Shown: in pieces, positions 15,785 to 23,307 of the stretch
Layout: every line of letters starts with the position of its first letter
Position numbering within the stretch: position 1 is the first letter of the stretch
NCBI GenBank assembly: GCA_017392945.1
Contig: JAFOSK010000041.1
Coordinates: forward strand, 1 to 35,027
Length of the DNA: 35,027 bases
Origin: Treponema sp.
Lineage (GTDB): Bacteria; Spirochaetota; Spirochaetia; Treponematales; Treponemataceae
Reading direction: 5' to 3'
The notes under the pieces: model-generated
The model's database searches: none
Told to the model about the DNA's origin: nothing
What the model saw: only the letters and a program-made list of their open reading frames with translations
Translations under genes and position numbers: made by a program

Positions 15785-15936
15785 AAAAATAGCGAGAGGG
15801 AGAGAAAAATTATTAAAAAAAACATTCTGTTTGTGGGTTGCCGCGATAGCAGTAAGTATATAGTCCTTGCCACAAACAGCATGTAGCCGCTGGCGGCGGT
15901 TTTTTAATAATTTTTTATCGACCGGTAGCTATTTTT
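15785..15936. repeat. Branched palindromic element A
   Basis: Nested perfect inverted repeats: AAAAATAGC (15785-15793) / GCTATTTTT (15928-15936); a 16-bp stem AAAAATTATTAAAAAA (15805-15820) / its complement (15900-15915); inside it a 10-bp hairpin CTGTTTGTGG (15827-15836) / CCACAAACAG (15870-15879) and a GCCGC / GCGGC hairpin (15886-15897). The left end AAAATAGCGAGAGGGAG is nearly identical to that of the element at 30621. This is the main content of the 384-base gap between trxA and the reductase gene. Confidence 0.75.
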
Positions 15937-16004
15937 CATTGCAATTATGTTCAATTTTTTTTACTTTTCTAAAAATCTTTCTGTCTTTTTTGAAATTCAA
16001 ACGT

Positions 16005-16010
16005 TATAAT
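16005..16010 (+). promoter_or_regulatory. Candidate -10 box of the reductase operon
   Basis: A consensus TATAAT lies 49 bases before the ATG at 16060. No convincing -35 hexamer is present at the usual spacing. Confidence 0.35.
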
Positions 16011-16059
16011 AGAAAAATAATGTAAGAATGTTTGCTTGAATGTGATGACTGGAGGACTT

Positions 16060-17778
16060 ATGGACTTTCTTAAAAAATCTTTAATCTGTGCATTTGTTCT
16101 GGCCGCTTTTTTTATGGCCGGCTGCAGGCAGAAAGATAATTCAATGAAAAACGGAGAGTATTTTGGAACCGGAGACGGACGCAGCGGACCGATAACGGTT
16201 TCCATAAAAGTTTCTGACAATAAAATAACGGGAATAAAGATAATTTCGCAGGCTGAATCTGATTTTGCGCAGCCTGCCATAAAAGTTCTTACAGACGGGG
16301 TTTTGAACGGAACAAACCCTAAAAAACTGGATGCGGTTTCCGGCGCAACTCTAACTTCAAAAGGTTTTAAAAAGGCTCTTGTTTCAGCTTCGGATTCTGC
16401 GCGTGGCATTGTAGAAAAGCCAAAGCATTATAAGGATACAAAATGTGATGTAGTTGTAATCGGTTCAGGAGGAGCTGGGCTTTCGGCTGCAGTAGAGTCG
16501 GCTTCCGGTGGCGCAAAGGTTATTGTTTTGGAAAAAATGGGCATTGCCGGCGGAAATACAAATTATTCTACAGGCGGAATTAATGCGTCTGAATCATCTG
16601 TTCAGAAAAAGCTTGGAATTCAAGATTCTAACGAGCAGTTTTTTAAGGATACAATGAAGGGCGGTCATTATTTAAATGATGAAGAACTTGTGCGCGTTCT
16701 GGTGGAAAATTCTGCTGCCGCGGTGGACTGGCTTATCTCTCTTGGTGCGGATCTTTCTGATGTAGGCAAAATGGCTGGAGCTTCTAATCCAAGAACGCAC
16801 AGACCTAAAGGCGGGGCACCAATCGGCTCTCATCTTGTTTCTGTCCTGTCCAAAGCAGCTGCAGATCGAGGCGTTGAAGTTCGCTTAAAAAATAAGGTAA
16901 CAGGAATTCTAGAAGTAAATGACAGGGCAGCCGGTGTAATTGTAGAAAGCCTAGCCGGAACTTATGTTATAGAAGCCGGTTCTGTTGTTATTGCTACCGG
17001 CGGTTTTGGTGCAAACATGGATATGTTATCTAAATTCAATGTTGCTTACAGAAATTTTGGCACGACAAATCATCCTGGAGCAACTGGCGATGGAATAAAA
17101 CTTGCAGAAAAATTTAATGCCGACACGCTTCTTATGGAAAAAATTCAGACTCATCCTACTGTTGCAAAAGAAAGCGGCATGATGATTACAGAAGCAGTCC
17201 GCGGAAACGGAGCTATTCTTGTAAATCTTGAAGGCGAACGCTTTGTAAACGAAATGGAAACCCGCGATGTTGTAAGCGGTGCAATTTTGAATCAGATTGG
17301 GAAGACCGCGTTCCTTGTTTTTGATCAGGGCGTGCGTGATTCCTTAAAGGCAATAGATTTATATAGTGAACTTGGAATCTTAAAAAGCGCCCGGACACCA
17401 AAGGAACTTGCTTCAAGGCTGGGGGTAAATGTTGCCGGCTTTGAACAGACTTTGACAAGGTACAATGCATTCCAGAAATCCGGAAATGATTCAGATTTTG
17501 GGCGGAAAGGTTCAGAAATGCCGGCTGCGCTTGAGTCTGCTCCTTATTATGGCTGCGAAGTTGCACCGGCTGTGCATCATACCATGGGCGGCTTAAAAAT
17601 AGACTCTGAAGCGCGCGTTCTGAACAGAGACGGAAAGCCGGTTGAAGGTCTTTTTGCTGCTGGAGAAGTAACGGGCGGCGTTCACGGCGACAACCGTCTT
17701 GGCGGAAATTCGGTTTCTGATATAATAGTATTTGGCCGCATAGCAGGCCGTTCTGCAGTAAAAAACATTAAGAAATAA
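16060..17778 (+). CDS. FMN/FAD-containing fumarate-reductase-like lipoprotein (flavocytochrome family)
   Basis: 572 residues from ATG 16060, which has GGAGG 5 bases upstream; the earlier start at 16036 lacks this. A lipoprotein signal ends at Cys22 (FMAGC). An FMN-binding domain (about 30-115) carries DAVSGATLTS, the Thr motif to which ApbE attaches FMN covalently. The FAD domain begins with VVVIGSGGAGLSAA (132-145). The catalytic region has IQTHPT, EAVRGNGAILVN, HTMGGLKID and the C-terminal GDNRLGGNS. It resembles soluble fumarate and urocanate reductases but lacks the c-haem domain of flavocytochrome c3. It probably reduces an organic acid acceptor outside the inner membrane. The acceptor is not determinable. 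It heads a three-gene cluster. Confidence 0.88.
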   Translation: MDFLKKSLICAFVLAAFFMAGCRQKDNSMKNGEYFGTGDGRSGPITVSIKVSDNKITGIKIISQAESDFAQPAIKVLTDGVLNGTNPKKLDAVSGATLTSKGFKKALVSASDSARGIVEKPKHYKDTKCDVVVIGSGGAGLSAAVESASGGAKVIVLEKMGIAGGNTNYSTGGINASESSVQKKLGIQDSNEQFFKDTMKGGHYLNDEELVRVLVENSAAAVDWLISLGADLSDVGKMAGASNPRTHRPKGGAPIGSHLVSVLSKAAADRGVEVRLKNKVTGILEVNDRAAGVIVESLAGTYVIEAGSVVIATGGFGANMDMLSKFNVAYRNFGTTNHPGATGDGIKLAEKFNADTLLMEKIQTHPTVAKESGMMITEAVRGNGAILVNLEGERFVNEMETRDVVSGAILNQIGKTAFLVFDQGVRDSLKAIDLYSELGILKSARTPKELASRLGVNVAGFEQTLTRYNAFQKSGNDSDFGRKGSEMPAALESAPYYGCEVAPAVHHTMGGLKIDSEARVLNRDGKPVEGLFAAGEVTGGVHGDNRLGGNSVSDIIVFGRIAGRSAVKNIKK

Positions 17779-17790
17779 AAGGATAAAATT

Positions 17791-18336
17791 ATGAATTTGA
17801 ATGAACTTGCCGCAACAAGAAGAAGCGTGCGCGTATACAAAGAAGCAGGGCTTTCAGAAGAGGAAAGCCTTAAAAAAATTAAGGAAATTGTGGACTTTGT
17901 CCGCATTAATTCCCCAAGTTGGAAGAACAGCCAGACTCACCGTTACTATGCGGCTGTAAGTGCTGAAAAAATTGCTCAGGTGCGGGACGCGCTTAGTCTG
18001 CGCAATCAGGAAAAAGTAAATAATTCCATTGCTCTTGTAGTTACGGCATTTGAAAAAGACGTTTCCGGTTTTACAGAAGGCAAGCCGGATAATGAACTTG
18101 GAAATTGCTGGGGTGCATACGACTTGGGATTAAGCGATTCACTGTTTATTTTAAAAGCCCGCGAACTTGGACTTGATACTTTAATAATGGGATTAAGGGA
18201 CGCTAATCAGATTAAAAAAATCTTCTGCATTCCGGAAAATCAGATGGTTGGAGCTGTAATTTCTGTTGGTTTCCGCGCCGCCGAATTGAACCAGCCGCCT
18301 CGAAAACCACTCGAAGAAATCGCGCATTTTGAATAG
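17791..18336 (+). CDS. Nitroreductase-family flavoprotein
   Basis: 181 residues. The N-terminal TRRSVRVYK box (FMN phosphate contact), SPSWKNSQTHRYY, the central GAYDLGLSDSLFILKARELGLDT helix region and IPENQMVGAVISVGF are the conserved blocks of the FMN-dependent nitroreductase family. These are cytoplasmic, homodimeric NAD(P)H-dependent enzymes with broad substrates such as quinones and nitro compounds. The physiological substrate is unknown. It begins 12 bases after the fumarate-reductase-like gene, with an AGGA ribosome site, and ends 3 bases before the AlkD-like gene, so it is the middle gene of an operon. Confidence 0.88.
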   Translation: MNLNELAATRRSVRVYKEAGLSEEESLKKIKEIVDFVRINSPSWKNSQTHRYYAAVSAEKIAQVRDALSLRNQEKVNNSIALVVTAFEKDVSGFTEGKPDNELGNCWGAYDLGLSDSLFILKARELGLDTLIMGLRDANQIKKIFCIPENQMVGAVISVGFRAAELNQPPRKPLEEIAHFE

Positions 18337-18339
18337 CCT

Positions 18340-19053
18340 ATGCCAGTAACTTCAGCTCAGATAAAAAGCCGGCTTCTAGAAATGCAGGACATTCCCTACA
18401 AAAAATTCCAGTCTGCGCTCATACCTAACCTGCCAGAAGAAAGGTTCATAGGCGTACGCACGCCGGCGCTCAAGGCATTTGCAGGTGAACTGCTCCTTGC
18501 CCATAAACAGGAAAATTCCGGCTTTCTGAACGGGTTTCTTTCGGAACTTCCTCACCACTATTTTGACGAAGATCAGCTTCATGCGTTCGTTGTGTCCGGT
18601 CAAAAGGATTTTGATGCGTGTGTTGGTGCGCTGGAGGAATTTCTTCCATATATTAATAATTGGGCAACCTGCGACCAGCTTAATCCAAAGATTTTTAAGA
18701 AAAATAAAGAAAAGCTTCTGCCTTTCATTAAAAAGTGGATTTTATCTGAGCATGTCTATACTGTGCGTTTTGCAGTTTCCATGCTGATGAAGCATTTTTT
18801 GAATGATGATTTTTCTGAAGAATACCTTGAAATGGTCTGCGCCGTAAAAAACGGCGACTATTACGTAAAGATGATGGTTGCATGGTATTTTGCTACGGCA
18901 CTTGCCATGCAGTATGATTCTGCGCTTCCTTACATTGAGCAGAAAAAACTAGAACCGTGGACTCATAACAAGGCAATTCAAAAAGCGTGCGAAAGTTTCC
19001 GTGTTAAAGATGAACACAAGGAATATCTTCGCACATTAAAAAATAAGTTATAA
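18340..19053 (+). CDS. AlkD-like DNA alkylation repair protein
   Basis: 237 residues, all-helical. Blocks include ERFIGVRTPALKAFA (34-48), a Glu-Leu-Pro-His-His-Tyr-Phe-Asp-Glu-Asp segment, NNWATCDQL, EHVYTVRFAVSMLM, NGDYYVKMMVAWYFATALA and EPWTHNKAIQKACESFR. This is the conserved order of the HEAT-repeat DNA alkylation repair family (AlkC/AlkD), which removes positively charged alkylated bases. It starts 3 bases after the nitroreductase stop with no visible ribosome site, so translation is probably coupled. It faces the beta-helix lipoprotein gene across a palindrome-rich gap. Confidence 0.87.
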   Translation: MPVTSAQIKSRLLEMQDIPYKKFQSALIPNLPEERFIGVRTPALKAFAGELLLAHKQENSGFLNGFLSELPHHYFDEDQLHAFVVSGQKDFDACVGALEEFLPYINNWATCDQLNPKIFKKNKEKLLPFIKKWILSEHVYTVRFAVSMLMKHFLNDDFSEEYLEMVCAVKNGDYYVKMMVAWYFATALAMQYDSALPYIEQKKLEPWTHNKAIQKACESFRVKDEHKEYLRTLKNKL

Positions 19054-19059
19054 GTTCGG

Positions 19060-19175
19060 TCCTTGAGCCTGTCGAGGGGCGGTTCCTCGGTGGTTGAGGC
19101 TCTCGAAACCACTGGAAATTGCAATTTTCGGTCATTTCGAGAGCCTCAATGACCGAAAATCACAGCTTCAATGAC
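19060..19175. repeat. Palindromic REP-like block between convergent genes
   Basis: A 15-bp inverted repeat, TTGAGGCTCTCGAAA and its exact complement (about 19093-19107 and 19136-19150), and an overlapping 12-bp one, TTTTCGGTCATT / AATGACCGAAAA. It contains the CGGTGGTTGAG and TGTCGA phrases shared with other gaps. It likely serves as a bidirectional stop for alkD and the lipoprotein gene. Confidence 0.7.
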
Positions 19176-19177
19176 CG

Positions 19178-22100
19178 TTACTCAGAAGGATTAGTTTCTA
19201 TTGCGCCTTTTATAAAGTTTTTATAGTTGCCTTCTTCCATGCTGAATTCAAGTGCATTTCCGTTTGCATCAACATTTCCGGAGTATGTAAGTGTTCCATG
19301 CGGGAGTGCTCCCATCTGGCTTCTTACCCATGTGAACTTTTCAAGTTTGTTGTTCTTTATGTTTATATTGTTCGGGTCATAGTCCGGGAACTTTGAATAA
19401 AGAATATGCTTGTCATTATCCTGTGCATCTGGAGCAAGTATTGTGTTGTTCGTAAAATTTACTGTGTAAGCCGGGTAGTTATTTTCCTTATTTCCGTAGC
19501 GGCCCAGAGAAAGAACGTGGGTGTGCTGCCAGCCGCTGTCTCTGTTTTCTATAAAATCCATGCTTGCATCATCTTCAGATGTTCCAGCAGAAATGTTGTA
19601 GTTAATTGTGTTTCCGCTGATTGTCATGTCGCTGCTTACATCAGGATTATTGAACATTACTTTTAAGCGTTTGTTCAATGTAATTGTGTTGTCCCGAACG
19701 TCAAAAGTTCCACTTGCGATGCTGCCAAGGTGTCCGTACATTGTAACGGTATTGTTTCGTAACCTGCCTGCCATGTAAGCAAGTCCGCCTGCAGAACATT
19801 TTCCGTCTGCTTCATCTTTTACGATGTTGTTGTCGTAAGCAGCTTTGCCCTGGAAAATTGAACCGCATGTAGCAGGGGTTCCGTCAGCACCTTTAATAAT
19901 GTTGATTGTGTTGTCGTGAATCCATGCGTATCTGCTTGCTTCAAATACGTAGCTGTTGTTCCAATGCTGGCAGATGTCGAAAGTATTGTTTCTCACTACA
20001 AGACCGTAAACATTTCCTTCTGAGTCAACAAAATCTCCGGATTTTCTATTTGCATCAACATCAAAATTTCCTGTTGTCATAAGCTTTGACGGGAAATCTG
20101 CAATTACATGGTTGTTTTCAAACAGAACGTCGCGGATGTTGAATGAAACGGCGTATGCCATTGTAAAGCACATTGTTCTGCTAGAAGCATTTGAACTCAT
20201 CGGGTGCATTTCGTTTCCGCGGATTGTTACGCGGTGAACGTAGCATTCTGGTTTCTGTGCTTGTGGATGTCCTGTAGTGAAAATACCTCCGCTTTCATCG
20301 TGGCAGTTGTGGTACATCAGGTTTCCTTGTATTAAAATATCTTCTGTTCCGCCGATTTCTTTTTCTGCGTCACCGTTTCCCCAGAAGTCAAATACACCGT
20401 AACATGCCCCGCGTTCAACACCAGACATGTTTACAAGAAGGTTGTTTTTAATAGTTGCGTTCTTAACGCCTGAATAGACTGTAACGCTTGTAAACTGGCG
20501 GTCAAGGTTTCCATCATCTTTATGGCAGTTTTCATCTACGTAAATTTCACAGCCTTCAATTGTTATGTCCTGAATTGCATTTGCTTCATCTGTAAGTCCC
20601 TGAAGGTCTCCTGCAATATATACCATTCGTTCTGTTGTGTGCGAAACGCGTTTTGTCTTGCGGCATTCCATTGTAATTCCGCGCATGTAGAAGTGCGAGC
20701 AGTCCCAGATGGAAAACTGTGCTTCGCCGTAGCTTCCGCCGTTATCTGTGTAGAGTACGGTACGTTTTGAAGCATCTTTTGAGCGGGCATGTGTTTCCCA
20801 GCCGTAAGAATTCTTTGTGCGGATGATTTTGTTTTCATCGATTGCAGAAAGGTCGGAGGTAAGGATGTCTGTGTCGCCGATAAAGTTAAGGTATGAAACA
20901 ACAGGACCGAAAGAACTTCCCATTCGGTATTCACCTGCCGGGAAGTAGATTGTAACGCGCTGTTCTGGATGTTCATCATACCAATCGTAGATAACGTTCA
21001 TTGCGTCTTCAAAGCGTGCAACGTCGTCATTGTCTGTGTAGTCTGCATTTTTTGAGCGGTCATTAATCTGTGTGCAGTGACCGGCTCCAAGCTGCCTTAT
21101 GTTAATTCCTGGAACAGATTCTGCCATGCCATCTCCGTCTACATCACATTCAATGTTTCCCGGGATATAGGCCATAATCTGTCCTGTAGAAGTTCTGTGG
21201 TCAAGATATTTGTAGTAGTGCGGTCGGGAGCGCTTATTAATGTATGTTTCTCGTGATTGTGTTGAATATGTTGCGGCCCCGCCGTCTCCGGCTGCATAGT
21301 AGCCGCGGGTTTTTACTGTAACTCCGTTGTATGAATCTGTCGTTGAGTTATGATAAATGGTATTGCATTCTTCCATCTCTTTTACGGTGTCAAGCCATAC
21401 AACATCGCTTGAAGTTTTTTCTTCAACAGTTACAGTTCCGCTAAGAATAGAGTTTTCAAATTTTTTGTTGTAAAGGTAACCGTAAATTTCCCAGTGCGCT
21501 CCGACTCGTCTTATTGTAAACCAGTGAACGCCTTCTCCGTCACGGAGATTGTTTTTTACTACGGCAGAATTCTGAATCATCAGGCGGTCTAATGCACCCA
21601 CGTTATTTTCTATCAGGTTGCCGTCGCCTTTAAGTTGATAAATGCTTCCAACTGCAAAAATTCCGTTTGTGTTATCGCCAGGATTTGAATAATATGTTTT
21701 TCCATCTAAATTACCGTCAATTAGATATGTTTCATAAGATTCAGGAGTCATCATCCTGCACCATACGAAATCATTAGGTTCACCCGGTACAGCTTCCAGT
21801 TCAATTTCTGTTGTAGTCGTATCAGAAGGCTTTGCTTTTACGGCAAGTTTTTCTTTTGGAGTTGTGGCTACACTCTTTGCTTCAGAAACTCTTCCTGTTG
21901 ACTGAACTGCTGTAACAGAAAATGTATATTCGCAGTCGTTTTCAAGGTTATAAAGCGACTTGTAGTAATATTTTTTAGGGTTTTCAACAGTTACAGTAAT
22001 TGCATCTGCTTCCGGTTCAGAAGTTTTGCGGTATGAAATACTATATTTTGTTGATTCGTAGATTGCAGAATCCCAGACAAGCATTGCGCTTTCTTTTCCT

Positions 22101-22264
22101 TCAATTACACGAAGGTTTGTTACAGTTTCCGGATCTTGTTTTGCTTTTTCCAGCGCGTAAAAACACAGGATTTTGTTTGTATCTTCTTCAACTGTACATG
22201 AAGGCGTAAAAAATAGTAATGACAGCGCTACTGCCAAGGATAAAAGGATGGATGTTTTTTTCAT
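19178..22264 (-). CDS. Large surface lipoprotein: fibronectin III domain plus right-handed beta-helix
   Basis: 1028 residues. A signal peptide ends at a relaxed lipobox with Cys23 (FTPSC). A fibronectin type III domain (about 44-137) reads TNLRVIEGKESAMLVWD...YSISYRKT...LYNLENDCEYTFSVTAV. From about residue 290 the chain is a parallel beta-helix of pectate-lyase / tailspike type, beginning with TIYFPAGEYRMGSSFG and followed by rungs such as ITIEGCEIYVDENC, ATIKNNLLVNMSG, VTIRGNEMHP and MTISGNTINYN. A Ca-binding-like DVDGDGMAES segment occurs near 380. It may bind or cleave polysaccharide; no catalytic residues can be assigned. It lies 28 bases downstream of a putative barrel gene. Confidence 0.82.
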   Translation of the reverse strand: MKKTSILLSLAVALSLLFFTPSCTVEEDTNKILCFYALEKAKQDPETVTNLRVIEGKESAMLVWDSAIYESTKYSISYRKTSEPEADAITVTVENPKKYYYKSLYNLENDCEYTFSVTAVQSTGRVSEAKSVATTPKEKLAVKAKPSDTTTTEIELEAVPGEPNDFVWCRMMTPESYETYLIDGNLDGKTYYSNPGDNTNGIFAVGSIYQLKGDGNLIENNVGALDRLMIQNSAVVKNNLRDGEGVHWFTIRRVGAHWEIYGYLYNKKFENSILSGTVTVEEKTSSDVVWLDTVKEMEECNTIYHNSTTDSYNGVTVKTRGYYAAGDGGAATYSTQSRETYINKRSRPHYYKYLDHRTSTGQIMAYIPGNIECDVDGDGMAESVPGINIRQLGAGHCTQINDRSKNADYTDNDDVARFEDAMNVIYDWYDEHPEQRVTIYFPAGEYRMGSSFGPVVSYLNFIGDTDILTSDLSAIDENKIIRTKNSYGWETHARSKDASKRTVLYTDNGGSYGEAQFSIWDCSHFYMRGITMECRKTKRVSHTTERMVYIAGDLQGLTDEANAIQDITIEGCEIYVDENCHKDDGNLDRQFTSVTVYSGVKNATIKNNLLVNMSGVERGACYGVFDFWGNGDAEKEIGGTEDILIQGNLMYHNCHDESGGIFTTGHPQAQKPECYVHRVTIRGNEMHPMSSNASSRTMCFTMAYAVSFNIRDVLFENNHVIADFPSKLMTTGNFDVDANRKSGDFVDSEGNVYGLVVRNNTFDICQHWNNSYVFEASRYAWIHDNTINIIKGADGTPATCGSIFQGKAAYDNNIVKDEADGKCSAGGLAYMAGRLRNNTVTMYGHLGSIASGTFDVRDNTITLNKRLKVMFNNPDVSSDMTISGNTINYNISAGTSEDDASMDFIENRDSGWQHTHVLSLGRYGNKENNYPAYTVNFTNNTILAPDAQDNDKHILYSKFPDYDPNNINIKNNKLEKFTWVRSQMGALPHGTLTYSGNVDANGNALEFSMEEGNYKNFIKGAIETNPSE

Positions 22265-22292
22265 ATAACTATCTCCGTTTTATAGTTTTATA

Positions 22293-23042
22293 TTACCAAT
22301 ATAAAACAAAATTTAGTTTAGAATCCAAAATGAAACTACCGTTTCTGGAAGAACAGTCTAAATCCCATTTTGAAACTCTTATATAATCTTTTATATAAAG
22401 TGAACCCGTAGAATAGAATGTTAATAATGGCGTAACAGAAAGGCTTATGCCCCATAGATCATTGAACTTGTGCATGAAATAAAAATCAGCTCCTGCTTCG
22501 AAGTCCGTAGCCGAATAATCATAGCTGTTTTTAATAAGAACTGTATCAAGTGATGAAAGTTGCAGTGAACCAGACAGTTTTTCGTTTCTTATGCCTATGA
22601 CAGCACTTGGAACAAAATGGAATTTTTCATTTTTTGTTTTAAACGAATATCCTGCTCCTGCAAGAAGTGACCAGTTCGAGCCTTTCATACCATTGAACAT
22701 GCCGTTGTTCCACATGTTTTGAGAAGAAACTCCAAGCCATCCGTAAGAGAACATACTGGAGATGACTATATTTGTGCTTGAAATCTGGTATCTTGCCTGA
22801 GCATCGATGTCTAGTGCGGGACAGTCTATTTTACCAGAGAAAAGTGCCGGTGAGACGCTCAGCGGCTGGTAGAAGTAAGGAATGGAAATTCCGGCTTCAA
22901 TGGAAAGACCTAGGTAGTTTTTGCTTTTTTCTTCAATAAAATCATCTAGAATTTTATCAATAGATTCTGCGTTAGCAGAAAAAACAAGCAATGAAGTGAG
23001 GATGAAAAATAATAAAACTTTTTTCGCTGGTAAATAGTTCAT
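22293..23042 (-). CDS. Putative outer-membrane beta-barrel protein
   Basis: 249 residues from the ATG with complement at 23040-23042. A signal peptide (VLLFFILTSLLVFSANA) is followed by alternating aromatic/polar strands: YLGLSIEAGISIPYF, ALDIDAQARYQI, WSLLAGAGYSFKT, FHFVPSAVIGIRNEKL, DFEAGADFYFMHKF, GISLSVTPLLTFYST, and a C-terminal FVLYW ending in an aromatic, as for proteins inserted by BamA. No family is recognised. It precedes the beta-helix lipoprotein by 28 bases and is likely co-transcribed. No ribosome site is present; the -10 box lies 6 bases before the ATG. Confidence 0.7.
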   Translation of the reverse strand: MNYLPAKKVLLFFILTSLLVFSANAESIDKILDDFIEEKSKNYLGLSIEAGISIPYFYQPLSVSPALFSGKIDCPALDIDAQARYQISSTNIVISSMFSYGWLGVSSQNMWNNGMFNGMKGSNWSLLAGAGYSFKTKNEKFHFVPSAVIGIRNEKLSGSLQLSSLDTVLIKNSYDYSATDFEAGADFYFMHKFNDLWGISLSVTPLLTFYSTGSLYIKDYIRVSKWDLDCSSRNGSFILDSKLNFVLYW

Positions 23043-23048
23043 AAATGA

Positions 23049-23057
23049 ATTGTAGCA
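23049..23057 (-). promoter_or_regulatory. Extended -10 promoter, leaderless type
   Basis: On the minus strand TGCTACAAT ends 6 bases before the ATG at 23042, so transcription should begin on or next to the start codon. A weak -35 (TAGTCA) sits 18 bases upstream. Confidence 0.6.
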
Positions 23058-23187
23058 CAATATGTAGACTTTTGACTATATAATTAGTAAATTTTTAGAA
23101 TATGTAGTAGTTTTATGTTATTTATTAGCAGAATTTTGCAAGTATTTATAATTGTATTGTGTTATGTTTTTCGGGACATGGGGAGGT

Positions 23188-23226
23188 ATGATAAAAATCG
23201 CCTGTTTGTTGTTTTTAACTGCGTAA
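23188..23226 (+). other. Short open frame upstream of the GH13 gene
   Basis: A strong GGGGAGG ribosome site precedes a 12-codon frame M-I-K-I-A-C-L-L-F-L-T-A ending in TAA. It is in the same frame as the GH13 gene, 81 bases downstream. It could be a leader peptide or a signal sequence cut off by a stop. The rest of the 247-base divergent gap shows no gene. Confidence 0.3.
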
Positions 23227-23307
23227 TTTGTCCTGACATCGCTTTTACAAACTGTGATCCTGTGCCTTCTGTGTATCCGCTTACTCGGAGTTTTTATAGG
23301 AGAAACT

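Noticed and set aside
15695-15858. Open frame without ATG reading into element A (ending K-I-A-R-G-R and beyond)
   Set aside because: It has no start codon or ribosome site and overlaps the thioredoxin upstream region and the palindromes. It may be a coding fossil but cannot be supported.
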